A stretch of DNA of 64,000 nucleotides from assembly GCA_018402205.1 (NCBI GenBank), contig JAGYIX010000003.1, forward strand, positions 682,001-746,000. Direction: 5' to 3'. A program made the translations under genes and the position numbers. Below, piece by piece: positions 1 through 7,229 of this stretch (position 1 is the first letter of the stretch; each line of letters starts with the position of its first letter). Source of the DNA: Flavobacteriaceae bacterium. GTDB taxonomy: Bacteria > Bacteroidota > Bacteroidia > Flavobacteriales > Flavobacteriaceae. Under the pieces are notes generated by a model. It saw only the letters and a program-made list of their open reading frames with translations. It ran no database searches and had not been told where the DNA came from.

Positions 1-113
1 GACCAATTTTTACCCTTATTGGTGCAGGGTTTCTTCCGCTTATCGTCGTGCTCTTAGCGGCTTTGGCAGGAACTTTTGTCTATGGAATGCTGAGACCTAA
101 TCTACCCCATTAA
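1..113 (+). CDS. 3' end of a YeeE/YedE-like (DUF6691) membrane protein
   Basis: The first 113 bases carry the last 36 codons of a gene that starts outside the window and ends at TAA 111-113. The peptide has one long hydrophobic segment (GAGFLPLIVVLLAALAGTF) followed by a short polar tail ending LRPNLPH. The tail YGxLRxxLPH after an alanine/glycine-rich helix is how YeeE/YedE sulfur-transport proteins of the DUF6691 type end in Bacteroidota; those genes usually come as pairs and carry thiosulfate or sulfur compounds across the inner membrane. The assignment rests on the tail alone, so it is tentative. Confidence 0.5.
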   Translation, partial: PIFTLIGAGFLPLIVVLLAALAGTFVYGMLRPNLPH

Positions 114-152
114 TTTTGTTTAATTTTTTTAGGTTTAAGTTAAACAGGATTG

Positions 153-160
153 TACCTTTG
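153..160 (+). promoter_or_regulatory. -7 promoter element of folE
   Basis: TACCTTTG is a perfect match to the Bacteroidota -7 consensus TAnnTTTG. It ends 32 bases before the folE ATG. No clear TTG/TTTG -33 element is visible. Confidence 0.6.
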
Positions 161-192
161 TTAGTGTTGCGTTAATTAAACGATACACTGAT

Positions 193-894
193 ATGAATAA
201 TTCTAAGACGCTTTTTGAAAAAGCGCTAAAATCCTCCGCCTTTACAAATTTAGATATTGACGAAATCGGAGACGATCACCTCTACACCGGATTAGAAACT
301 CCCATGCGTGCAGATGCCCATGTACTGAGTGACCATCAAAAAAAGGAACAAATTGCCGAGCTTTTTGAGCAAATCATGCATGTGATGGGCTTAGACCTAA
401 GCGACGACTCGCTAAAAGGCACCCCTATGCGTGTGGCTAAAATGTACATAGACGAGATCTTCTCGGGTTTAAACCCTGTGAATAAACCGAAGGTAGCCCT
501 GTTCGATAATAAGTACGAATACGGTCAGATGCTTGTGGAAAAGAGTATCACCTTCTACTCGAACTGCGAGCACCATTTTGTGCCCATTATCGGAAAGGCG
601 CATGTGGCCTATATTTCATCAGGAAAGGTGATCGGATTGTCTAAGCTCAACCGCATAGTACAATTTTTCGCCAAACGCCCCCAAGTGCAAGAGCGTCTTA
701 CTAACCAAATCGGTGTAGAGCTACAGTCGATTTTAGAAACTCAAGACGTTGCCGTAATCATCGATGCTAAGCACCTTTGTGTTTCTTCAAGAGGAATCAA
801 AGACGACACCTCAGCTACAGTTACTTCTTTCTATGGCGGTGCTTTTGAAACGCCAGAAAAGTTAGCGGAATTGCACCGTTATATTTATTCGTAA
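193..894 (+). CDS. folE: GTP cyclohydrolase I
   Basis: Converts GTP to 7,8-dihydroneopterin triphosphate, the first step of tetrahydrofolate and pterin synthesis, as a cytoplasmic decamer. The 233-residue product carries the family core: the zinc-site motif NCEHHF with Cys125 and His128, the second zinc Cys196 in KHLCVSSRG, and the GxxKLxRIVxxFAxRPQVQERLT signature at about 149-170. The first 45 residues are a variable N-terminal extension. ATG 193 is the first start after the promoter at 153-160. The stop overlaps the start of the glutathione peroxidase gene by one base (TAATG), so the two are probably co-transcribed. Identification is secure. Confidence 0.96.
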   Translation: MNNSKTLFEKALKSSAFTNLDIDEIGDDHLYTGLETPMRADAHVLSDHQKKEQIAELFEQIMHVMGLDLSDDSLKGTPMRVAKMYIDEIFSGLNPVNKPKVALFDNKYEYGQMLVEKSITFYSNCEHHFVPIIGKAHVAYISSGKVIGLSKLNRIVQFFAKRPQVQERLTNQIGVELQSILETQDVAVIIDAKHLCVSSRGIKDDTSATVTSFYGGAFETPEKLAELHRYIYS

Positions 895-1430
895 TGAAGC
901 TTGTTTCTTCTATACAATCCGCCCTAGATAAAATGAATAAACCGCAGAATCAGCCCATACCTATGCCCCATGTGGCTATAACTAAAATCGATGGAACCCC
1001 TATGGATTGGGATGCCTTTGAGGGCAAATTTTTATTATTTGTCAATGTAGCATCTGCCTGCGGATTTACGCCTCAATACAAAAAACTACAGGCACTCTAC
1101 GAACAATATGCCGAGCGTCTAGAAATCATAGGAGTTCCCTGCAATCAATTTGGCAATCAAGAGCCCGGATCTGCAGTAGAGATTCAGTCGTTCTGTGAGT
1201 TGAATTACGGCGTCACCTTTACCCTGACCGAAAAAGTACAGGTAAAGGGTAGTCAAATGCATCCACTATACCAGTGGCTCACCGAAAAGAGTGCTAATGG
1301 GGTCAAATCAAGCAGCGTTAAGTGGAATTTTCAAAAATACCTTGTTAGCCCTGAAAGATTATTGATTGATTTTTATCTTTCTACCACAGATCCGACCTCG
1401 TCGAAAATCACTAAACACCTTGAGCGCTAA
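894..1430 (+). CDS. Glutathione peroxidase family thiol peroxidase
   Basis: Thiol peroxidase of the GPx fold that reduces hydroperoxides; bacterial members with catalytic Cys usually take electrons from thioredoxin. The 178-residue product has the catalytic Cys56 in NVASACGFTPQY, the conserved Gln in PCNQFGNQEPG (about residue 89) and the Trp-Asn pair in VKWNFQKYLV (about 144-145), which complete the GPx active site. There is no selenocysteine. It begins at an ATG that shares its A with the folE stop codon, which implies translational coupling. Its last 11 bases overlap the likely TTG start of the DUF2452 gene. Confidence 0.92.
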   Translation: MKLVSSIQSALDKMNKPQNQPIPMPHVAITKIDGTPMDWDAFEGKFLLFVNVASACGFTPQYKKLQALYEQYAERLEIIGVPCNQFGNQEPGSAVEIQSFCELNYGVTFTLTEKVQVKGSQMHPLYQWLTEKSANGVKSSSVKWNFQKYLVSPERLLIDFYLSTTDPTSSKITKHLER

Positions 1431-1830
1431 AAAACGCCCTGATTCGGTAGTCTACAACGAAGAAAGCGAGCAATTCGACGCCTTCTTAAAACCCTATGGC
1501 ACCAGTGTAACTGGCCCAGTAATCAAACCTACTGACCTTACCGGATGGAAGCAGCGCGGAGCACATCAGGTAAATGCGCGTTTTCAGGCACGTATAGACG
1601 AGCTCAAGAAAGATTATGAGACCATGATGAAAGAGGTCGAAGACAATCAAAAAGTGTATCAGGCCTCTTTCAGCTTTGAACCTGTAGTCGGTAAGGTGTA
1701 TCACCTCTATAACAAGCCAGGTAAAGGTTTGTTTCTCTCTCTACTCAGCCCTGATGAATGCCGCTTTGATTACGAAGCAAGCTACCGTCTGGATGCCGAT
1801 CAGACGTGGACACGGGTGAAGGAAGATTAG
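1420..1830 (+). CDS. DUF2452 family protein
   Basis: Small soluble protein of unknown function found mainly in Bacteroidota. The conserved body begins KKRPDSVVYNEE and includes a mid-protein helix (about 45-70) and the segment FEPVVGKVYHLYNKPGKGLFLSLLSP, all typical of DUF2452. The frame is open upstream from 1366, but that part only shadows the glutathione peroxidase gene in another frame and is not conserved. The best start is TTG 1420, giving 136 residues (MSAKKRPDSV...) and an 11-base overlap with the upstream gene. There is no ATG at the right place, so the TTG start is an inference. It is probably the last gene of the folE transcript. Confidence 0.75.
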   Translation: MSAKKRPDSVVYNEESEQFDAFLKPYGTSVTGPVIKPTDLTGWKQRGAHQVNARFQARIDELKKDYETMMKEVEDNQKVYQASFSFEPVVGKVYHLYNKPGKGLFLSLLSPDECRFDYEASYRLDADQTWTRVKED

Positions 1831-1835
1831 CTTCA

Positions 1836-1920
1836 TTGTGGGTGGGAGATGATGGTCTATGCAGACCATCTTCCCACTGCGAACATTTTGAAAATAGCTT
1901 CAAGGCCAGGCTACGCCTGT
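1836..1920. repeat. 85-bp direct repeat, copy 1
   Basis: First of two identical 85-base copies spaced 121 bases apart; the 36-base spacer (1921-1956) is AT-rich. Each copy contains a hairpin with 8-bp arms (GATGGTCT / AGACCATC, loop ATGC) extended after a two-base bulge by GTGGGA/TCCCAC, then a weaker TTGAA/TTCAA stem and an AGGC-TAC-GCCT-type stem at its end. It lies 5 bases after the DUF2452 stop and downstream of the oppositely oriented tRNA-Leu gene. No protein is plausibly encoded here. Confidence 0.9.
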
Positions 1921-1956
1921 AACCTTTTACATTAAAAAATGCCCATTCAAGCAAGC

Positions 1957-2041
1957 TTGTGGGTGGGAGATGATGGTCTATGCAGACCATCTTCCCACTG
2001 CGAACATTTTGAAAATAGCTTCAAGGCCAGGCTACGCCTGT
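1957..2041. repeat. 85-bp direct repeat, copy 2
   Basis: Identical over all 85 bases to the copy at 1836-1920; identity stops sharply on both sides. The 36 bases after copy 1 and the bases after copy 2 are still alignable in part (both have an A-run, then a GCCCA...CAAGCA segment and GCTTG), so the true duplicated unit was probably about 121 bp with the non-identical part diverged. AGCTTCAAGGC at 2017-2027 in this copy is the exact reverse complement of GCCTTGAAGCT at 2120-2130, next to the tRNA gene. Confidence 0.9.
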
Positions 2042-2047
2042 GCATTT

Positions 2048-2100
2048 GATAAAAAACAAAAGCCCAAACAAGCAGGGCTTGATGGGCTTTATTTTTTATC
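2048..2100 (-). terminator. Terminator of tRNA-Leu (minus strand)
   Basis: Long imperfect hairpin: arm 2048-2066 pairs with arm 2083-2100 (GATAAAAAA..AAGCCCA against TGGGCTTTA.TTTTTTATC). Read on the minus strand it gives a GC-containing stem followed by a T-rich tract, about 40 bases after the tRNA 3' end. A second perfect stem, CAGCCCC-TC-GGGGCTG (2105-2120), lies between it and the tRNA. Confidence 0.7.
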
Positions 2101-2139
2101 AATACAGCCCCTCGGGGCTGCCTTGAAGCTGTTTATCTG

Positions 2140-2221
2140 TACCTTGGGTGGGAATCGAACCCACACTCCCGAAGAAACTGGATTTTGAATCCAGCGCGTC
2201 TACCAATTCCGCCACCAAGGC
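2140..2221 (-). tRNA. tRNA-Leu(CAA)
   Basis: Read on the minus strand, 82 nt from G1 (2221) to discriminator A73 (2140). It shows the acceptor GCCTTGG paired with CCAAGGT (a G1-U72 wobble), the D-loop GCGGAATTGGTAGACGC, the anticodon arm CTGGA-TTCAAAA-TCCAG with anticodon CAA (reads UUG), a class II long variable arm (TTTCTTCGGGAGT region) and the T arm GTGGG-TTCGATT-CCCAC. CCA is not encoded. It has its own -7 element at 2232-2239. Confidence 0.95.
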
Positions 2222-2231
2222 AAGTGGAGTG

Positions 2232-2239
2232 CAAAATTA
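2232..2239 (-). promoter_or_regulatory. -7 promoter element of tRNA-Leu
   Basis: On the minus strand TAATTTTG matches TAnnTTTG and ends about 10 bases before the mature tRNA 5' end. A TTG further upstream could be the -33 element. Confidence 0.6.
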
Positions 2240-2303
2240 GTAAATATTTGGGTTTAGCGACCCAATTTTTCAAAAGGGATGATGGGTAGGTGAATTATTT
2301 ATA

Positions 2304-2311
2304 TAAATTTG
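2304..2311 (+). promoter_or_regulatory. -7 promoter element of prs
   Basis: TAAATTTG matches TAnnTTTG and lies 27 bases before the prs ATG. It would drive prs and rplY. Confidence 0.55.
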
Positions 2312-2338
2312 CACCTCGCTTGAAATGAGGCTATTCGC

Positions 2339-3280
2339 ATGTCTACAACCACATTGACTCCAAAGATTTTTGCCTGTTCGCAGAGCACCGCCTTAGCTGC
2401 ACGTATTGCAGAAGCCTATGGTTTGCCTCTGGGTCAAGTAAATTTCTCTCGGTATTCTGACGGCGAATTTCAGCCCAGTTTTGAAGAGTCTATTCGAGGA
2501 ACACGCGTGTTCATTATAGGTTCTACGCATCCGAGCTCTGAGAATTTAATGGAAATGTTGCTCATGTTAGACGCTGCCAAGCGTGCCTCGGCAAGACACA
2601 TTACCGCCGTAATGCCCTATTTCGGATGGGCAAGACAAGACCGCAAAGACAAACCAAGAGTTCCAATCGCGGCAAAACTAGTAGCAAAAATGCTTGAAAC
2701 AGCCGGAGCTACACGAATAATCACCATGGATTTGCACGCCGATCAGATTCAAGGCTTCTTTGAAAAGCCAGTAGATCATCTGTTTGCCTCAACCATCTTT
2801 CTTCCGTATATCAAAAATCTTAACCTTCCGAATCTATGCATGGCTTCTCCAGATATGGGTGGGTCAAAGCGCGCCTATATGTATTCTAAGGCCTTAGAGT
2901 CAGACGTGGTTATCTGTTATAAACAGCGTGAAAAGGCCAATGAGGTTACGCACATGGAGCTTATCGGTGAGGTCAAAGGAAAAAATGTAGTGCTTGTAGA
3001 CGATATGGTCGATACCGCCGGAACACTTACCAGAGCCGCCGATCTTATGATTGAACGCGGGGCTAAAAGTATCAGAGCAATTACTACTCATGGGCTGCTG
3101 TCAGGAGACGCCTATAAAAAAATAGAGCAATCAAAACTCAGTGAGCTAATTATCACTGATTCTATTGACAAAAAACATGAATCCAATAAGATAAAGGTAC
3201 TAGGTTGTGCTGAACTGTTTGCCGATGTAATGCATCGCGTGCACAACAACACCTCTATCTCTTCAAAGTTTATACTTTAA
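2339..3280 (+). CDS. prs: Ribose-phosphate pyrophosphokinase (PRPP synthetase)
   Basis: Makes PRPP from ribose 5-phosphate and ATP, the precursor of purines, pyrimidines, NAD, histidine and tryptophan. The 313-residue product has the two-domain phosphoribosyltransferase fold: an N-terminal domain with FSRYSDGEF and the flexible catalytic stretch YFGWARQDRKDKPR (about 100-113), the divalent metal motif MDLHADQIQGFF (about 130-141) and the PRPP-binding loop VLVDDMVDTAGTL (about 219-231). Length is normal for the family. rplY follows after 12 bases. Confidence 0.96.
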   Translation: MSTTTLTPKIFACSQSTALAARIAEAYGLPLGQVNFSRYSDGEFQPSFEESIRGTRVFIIGSTHPSSENLMEMLLMLDAAKRASARHITAVMPYFGWARQDRKDKPRVPIAAKLVAKMLETAGATRIITMDLHADQIQGFFEKPVDHLFASTIFLPYIKNLNLPNLCMASPDMGGSKRAYMYSKALESDVVICYKQREKANEVTHMELIGEVKGKNVVLVDDMVDTAGTLTRAADLMIERGAKSIRAITTHGLLSGDAYKKIEQSKLSELIITDSIDKKHESNKIKVLGCAELFADVMHRVHNNTSISSKFIL

Positions 3281-3292
3281 TTTTTATTCAAC

Positions 3293-3913
3293 ATGCAATC
3301 AATTACAATCAAAGGATCTAAAAGAGAAAGCGTGGGCAAGAAAGCAAGTAAGGCCTTACGTAATGCTGAAATGGTCCCTTGCGTGCTTTACGGAGGGGAA
3401 TCGCCAGTTCATTTCATGGCAGAAGAAAAGAGCTTCAAGCCTCTAGTGTACACCCCTAACGCGCACACGGTGGTAATTGAACTTAAAGAAGGTGAACGTT
3501 TCGAGGCCGTAATGCAAGACATTCAGTTTCATCCGGTAACCGACAAGGTTCTTCATATTGACTTCTATCAGCTGTTCGAAGACCGAGCAGTAAACATGGA
3601 AATTCCGGTTAAATTAATCGGAAGTGCTCCTGGGGTTATGAACGGAGGACGTTTAATGTTCAGAAATCGCAAGCTTACGGTTAAGGCTCTTCCGGCCAAC
3701 CTTCCTGACGTCATTAATATAGATATTTCTAAACTGAAAATTGGAGGAACGATATCCGTCGGAGATGTGCTCTCAGAAGACTATATTTTCATGCACCCTG
3801 ATAACACCTCAATTGTTCAGGTGAAAACTTCTAGAAACATCATCGTTGAAGAAGAAACTGAAGAGACTGAAGAATCGTCTTCTACTGAAGAAACTCCAGA
3901 AGCTGCTCAATAA
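3293..3913 (+). CDS. rplY: 50S ribosomal protein L25/general stress protein Ctc
   Basis: Binds 5S rRNA in the large ribosomal subunit. The 206 residues comprise the N-terminal L25 beta-barrel ([30 protein letters not shown], residues 5-34), the C-terminal Ctc/TL5 domain from about residue 95, and a glutamate/threonine-rich tail ([15 protein letters not shown], about 186-200) common in long Bacteroidota L25 proteins. It lies 12 bases downstream of prs, the usual arrangement in this phylum, and is followed by a strong terminator. Confidence 0.95.
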   Translation: MQSITIKGSKRESVGKKASKALRNAEMVPCVLYGGESPVHFMAEEKSFKPLVYTPNAHTVVIELKEGERFEAVMQDIQFHPVTDKVLHIDFYQLFEDRAVNMEIPVKLIGSAPGVMNGGRLMFRNRKLTVKALPANLPDVINIDISKLKIGGTISVGDVLSEDYIFMHPDNTSIVQVKTSRNIIVEEETEETEESSSTEETPEAAQ

Positions 3914-3948
3914 GGCGCTTCTCATCGAAAGATGCCGCTTAAATTCAG

Positions 3949-3982
3949 CTGACCCCCTCCAAAAAGGGGGTCAGTCTTTTTT
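3949..3982 (+). terminator. Rho-independent terminator after rplY
   Basis: Perfect 10-bp stem CTGACCCCCT / AGGGGGTCAG with a 6-base loop, followed by TCTTTTTT. Confidence 0.92.
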
Positions 3983-3983
3983 C

Positions 3984-3991
3984 TACCTTTA
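3984..3991 (+). promoter_or_regulatory. -7 promoter element of pth
   Basis: TACCTTTA differs from TAnnTTTG only at the last base. It begins just after the T-tract of the rplY terminator and lies 29 bases before the pth start. Confidence 0.4.
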
Positions 3992-4020
3992 ACAGCTCAA
4001 TTCCAAGTGGAAGTAGACTT

Positions 4021-4587
4021 ATGAAAAAGTTTCTAATCGCGGGTTTAGGCAATTGTGGTCTTGAATATGAAAAAACACGACATAACATAGGATTTAGAAT
4101 TGTTGAAGCTTTGAGTGATCAACTCGAGGGCACTTTTTCATCGTCAAGACTAGGAGACATCGCAAGAGTAAAATACAAGGGCCGGGAGTTAATCTTGCTT
4201 AAACCTAATACTTTCATGAATCTTAGCGGAAAATCAGTACTCTACTGGATGCAGCAAGAAAAGATTCTATTAGATCATCTACTTGTAGTTACAGACGACC
4301 TCAACTTACCTTTTGGCACCATTCGAATAAAGTCTAAAGGCAGCGATGGAGGTCACAACGGGCTCAAAGATATTCAGGCCCGCCTTGAAACTACTCAATA
4401 TGCCAGATTTCGATTTGGCATAGGCGATGAATTTTCAAAAGGTCAACAAATCGACTATGTTTTGGGTAATTGGAGTGCTGAAGAATCAGAAAAACTCAAA
4501 GAACGACTAGAGCAATCCTCTGAGGCAATTAAAACATTTGCCTTTAACGGTCTTGAAAAGGCCATGAATTCATTTAACAATACTTAG
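4021..4587 (+). CDS. pth: Peptidyl-tRNA hydrolase
   Basis: Releases tRNA from prematurely dissociated peptidyl-tRNA. The 188-residue product has all the Pth active-site positions: Asn11 and catalytic His21 in GLGNCGLEYEKTRHNIGF, Asn67 in KPNTFMNLSGKSV, the catalytic Asp in VTDDLNLPFG (about 93) and KGSDGGHNGLKDI (about 106-118). Length is typical. It follows prs-rplY, a common order, but behind a terminator, so it is probably transcribed on its own. Confidence 0.96.
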   Translation: MKKFLIAGLGNCGLEYEKTRHNIGFRIVEALSDQLEGTFSSSRLGDIARVKYKGRELILLKPNTFMNLSGKSVLYWMQQEKILLDHLLVVTDDLNLPFGTIRIKSKGSDGGHNGLKDIQARLETTQYARFRFGIGDEFSKGQQIDYVLGNWSAEESEKLKERLEQSSEAIKTFAFNGLEKAMNSFNNT

Positions 4588-4621
4588 TGATAAGCTAACA
4601 CCATATACCTGTCAGTCTGTG

Positions 4622-4629
4622 TACTTTTG
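4622..4629 (+). promoter_or_regulatory. -7 promoter element of ribF
   Basis: TACTTTTG matches TAnnTTTG and ends 23 bases before the ribF ATG. Confidence 0.55.
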
Positions 4630-4652
4630 TAGGTTGACAGCTTGAATTAGCA

Positions 4653-5591
4653 ATGGAAAGATTAGAGAGAATTGAAAACTACCAGAGTACTAAGGGCACC
4701 GTACTCACCATAGGTACTTTTGATGGGGTACATATTGGACATAAAAAAATCATTGAGAAACTGGTAGAAGAAGCCAAAAACAACAGCTTAAATTCTTGCT
4801 TGCTTACCTTTTCACCTCACCCTAGAGAAGTACTTCAAAAAGATGCCGGCATTAAAATGCTAAGCACCTTAGAAGAAAAAGCGCATCGTTTAGAGAAGCT
4901 CGGATTAAACGTTCTGGTGGTGCATCCGTTTTCTAAAGAATTTTCAAGGCTTACCGCAAGAGAATATGTCGAAGATATTCTTGTAAAACAGCTTAAGGTG
5001 AAGCACCTCATTGTAGGCTATGACCATCGTTTTGGACGCAACCGTGAAGCAGATATAGTAGACCTGCACTATTTTGCCAAACGCTTTGATTTTGCCATTA
5101 CCGAAATCGAAGCACAAGATGTAGACGACGTAGCCGTTAGCTCTACCAAGATTAGAAATGCGCTCTCTGAAGGCGCCGTTCACAAAGCTAATCAATACCT
5201 AGGCTATAGGTATAGCATTAGCGGAAGCGTAGTAAAGGGTAAGGGGCTAGGCCGCACGCTTGGTTTTCCGACAGCTAACATTGAAGGTATACCCACAAAA
5301 AAACTACTGCCAGCAAATGGCGTTTATGTGATTAGCACCACTATTGACGGTCAACGGCTAAAAGGCATGATGAACATCGGCCAAAATCCGACGGTTAACT
5401 CAGGTGGTTTACACCTAGAAGTGCACCTTTTTGATTTTGATGCAGATCTATACGACCAATATATACCCATTGAATTACACAAAAGACTGAGAAGCGAAAA
5501 ACGCTTCGATTCGCTTGAAGCACTTAGCGCCCAATTGAAAGAAGACAAATCTTTGACGCTTAAGTACTTCAAAGAGGGGCTGCTATTCTAG
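4653..5591 (+). CDS. ribF: Bifunctional riboflavin kinase/FAD synthetase
   Basis: Phosphorylates riboflavin to FMN and adenylates FMN to FAD. In the 312-residue product the N-terminal half is the nucleotidyltransferase (FAD synthetase) domain with GTFDGVHIGHKKII (21-34, a HIGH-type motif) and VSSTKIRNAL (about 168-177, the SSTxIR motif). The C-terminal half is the riboflavin kinase domain with the signature GRTLGFPTANI (about 202-212). Length is standard. It has its own promoter; no FMN riboswitch is visible in the short leader. serS follows after 31 bases with another promoter. Confidence 0.95.
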   Translation: MERLERIENYQSTKGTVLTIGTFDGVHIGHKKIIEKLVEEAKNNSLNSCLLTFSPHPREVLQKDAGIKMLSTLEEKAHRLEKLGLNVLVVHPFSKEFSRLTAREYVEDILVKQLKVKHLIVGYDHRFGRNREADIVDLHYFAKRFDFAITEIEAQDVDDVAVSSTKIRNALSEGAVHKANQYLGYRYSISGSVVKGKGLGRTLGFPTANIEGIPTKKLLPANGVYVISTTIDGQRLKGMMNIGQNPTVNSGGLHLEVHLFDFDADLYDQYIPIELHKRLRSEKRFDSLEALSAQLKEDKSLTLKYFKEGLLF

Positions 5592-5598
5592 GTTTTTC

Positions 5599-5606
5599 TA
5601 CTTTTG
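5599..5606 (+). promoter_or_regulatory. -7 promoter element of serS
   Basis: TACTTTTG matches TAnnTTTG, starts 8 bases after the ribF stop and ends 16 bases before the serS ATG. Confidence 0.55.
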
Positions 5607-5622
5607 CAGCAAATTCGTTTTC

Positions 5623-6897
5623 ATGCTTGAACTTCATACCATTCGCGAGTCTAAACAGAAGGTTATAGCTGCCCTAGACAAAAGGGGTTTAGATGCGCGT
5701 AATCAAATCGAGCATATCCAAGATCTAGATGAATCACGACGTGCACTGCAAACCGAATTAGATGGCATACTGGCCGAATCGAATACCATCGCCAAAGAAA
5801 TCGGAACGCTTTTTAAATCGGGAAAAAGTGAAGAAGCTGAAGGGCTTAAAGTTCGCACGACTCAATTAAAAGAGCAATCTAAATCTATTCAAGAGGTCCT
5901 TAATAAAAAAGCAGAAGCACTTACTGAAGCGCTATATCTATTGCCTAATACACCACACGAATCAGTGCCGTCAGGAAAATCTGAAGCCGATAATAAAGAG
6001 GTGTACACATCCTCAAAAGTTCTAGAGTTACCCGAAGACGCCCTACCGCATTGGGAGCTGGCTAAAAAGTACGACCTCATCGACTTTGAATTAGGCGTTA
6101 AAATTGCAGGAGCAGGATTTCCGGTCTATAAAGGAAAGGGGGCACGACTTCAACGCGCGCTCATCAGCTTTTTTTTAGACCAAAACATAGCGGCGGGGTA
6201 TCAAGAAATTCAACCTCCGCATCTGGTAAATGAGGCCTCTGGTTACGGAACCGGGCAACTCCCCGATAAAGAGGGTCAAATGTATCACGTAACGGAAGAT
6301 AACCTCTATTTGATTCCGACCGCCGAAGTACCCGTCACTAATTTACTCAGAGATGTGCTGCTTTCAGAGTCAGAGTTACCCATTGCTATGACGGCCTATA
6401 CCCCTTGTTTTAGACGCGAAGCCGGAAGCTATGGTTCTGATGTGCGAGGACTAAATCGCCTGCATCAATTCGACAAAGTGGAGATTGTAAGGGTAGAAAA
6501 ACCCGAAAACTCTTATCGCGCATTAGAACATATGGTGGCACATATAAAAACCTTGCTAGAAGCCCTAGAACTTCCTTATCGCATAGTTCAATTATGCGCA
6601 GGAGACCTAGGTTTCACCTCTGCACTTACCTATGATTTCGAGGTGTATTCAGCAGCCCAAAAAAGATGGCTAGAAATTAGCTCGGTTTCTAACTTTGAAA
6701 CCTTTCAATCTAATCGACTGAAGCTTAGAATCAAAGATGCGCATGGGCAGAAACAGTTGGCCCACACCCTGAATGGAAGTGCGCTTGCGCTGCCTAGAGT
6801 ACTAGCGGCTCTTTTAGAAAATCGCCAAACCGCAGAGGGTATATCGATCCCAAAAGCCCTTGTACCCTACACGCAATTTGACCGAATTGCGTTATGA
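5623..6897 (+). CDS. serS: Seryl-tRNA synthetase
   Basis: Class II synthetase that charges tRNA-Ser. The 424-residue product begins with the antiparallel coiled-coil arm (about 1-105) that grips the long variable arm of tRNA-Ser. The catalytic domain follows: motif 2 FRREAGSYGSDVRGLNRLHQFDK (about residues 262-284) and motif 3 with TLNGSALALPRVLAALLE (about 383-400). The stop overlaps the start of the DUF4286 gene; serS heads a run of five genes on the same strand with overlapping ends. Confidence 0.97.
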   Translation: MLELHTIRESKQKVIAALDKRGLDARNQIEHIQDLDESRRALQTELDGILAESNTIAKEIGTLFKSGKSEEAEGLKVRTTQLKEQSKSIQEVLNKKAEALTEALYLLPNTPHESVPSGKSEADNKEVYTSSKVLELPEDALPHWELAKKYDLIDFELGVKIAGAGFPVYKGKGARLQRALISFFLDQNIAAGYQEIQPPHLVNEASGYGTGQLPDKEGQMYHVTEDNLYLIPTAEVPVTNLLRDVLLSESELPIAMTAYTPCFRREAGSYGSDVRGLNRLHQFDKVEIVRVEKPENSYRALEHMVAHIKTLLEALELPYRIVQLCAGDLGFTSALTYDFEVYSAAQKRWLEISSVSNFETFQSNRLKLRIKDAHGQKQLAHTLNGSALALPRVLAALLENRQTAEGISIPKALVPYTQFDRIAL

Positions 6898-7229
6898 TGA
6901 TCATTTATAACGTTACCACCCACGTAGAGTCTAGCATAGAAACCGCATGGATAGAATATATGCGTGAAAAACACATACCCCTTATGCTGGCCACCGGAAA
7001 GTTCAGAGAGGCTACCTTCACACGCATAAACCCCTCAGAGCCAACAGAACAGGGAATTAGTTTTTCGGTGCAATACCTCTGCCCCAACAAAGCAACCCTT
7101 GAAAGCTATTTGGCAGAAGATGCCGAACGAATAGAGCGTGAGCTACTGCATCAATTCGGATCAAACGCCCTAGAATTTACCACTGAACTTGAACTCATCG
7201 GACGGGCTCAACTTAATACGAAACCGTGA
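6894..7229 (+). CDS. DUF4286 family protein
   Basis: A 111-residue soluble protein resembling the DUF4286 family: [36 protein letters not shown] and a C-terminal helix pair. The fold is likely ferredoxin-like; function is unknown. In Flavobacteriia it is commonly found between serS and rsmA, as here. The start is ATG 6894 (overlapping the serS stop by four bases) or the adjacent in-frame ATG 6897; the difference is one residue. The gene overlaps the rsmA start at its end. Confidence 0.85.
   Translation: MMIIYNVTTHVESSIETAWIEYMREKHIPLMLATGKFREATFTRINPSEPTEQGISFSVQYLCPNKATLESYLAEDAERIERELLHQFGSNALEFTTELELIGRAQLNTKP

Noticed and set aside
1836-2041. CRISPR array
   Set aside because: Only two copies of 85 bp with a 36-bp spacer; repeats are far too long and contain large hairpins, and no cas gene is near.
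1745-2188. Open frames on both strands (1745-1990 minus, 1970-2188 plus) across the 85-bp repeats and tRNA
   Set aside because: They span the direct repeats, hairpins and the tRNA gene and show no protein-like conservation; they are chance frames.
2140-2221. tRNA-Leu as integration site with the 85-bp repeats as att remnants
   Set aside because: The start of the repeat shares only a GGGTGGGA-type stretch of about eight bases with the tRNA T-arm; no integrase or mobile genes are present.
4588-4652. FMN riboswitch upstream of ribF
   Set aside because: The leader after the -7 element is only about 20 bases and has none of the RFN consensus.
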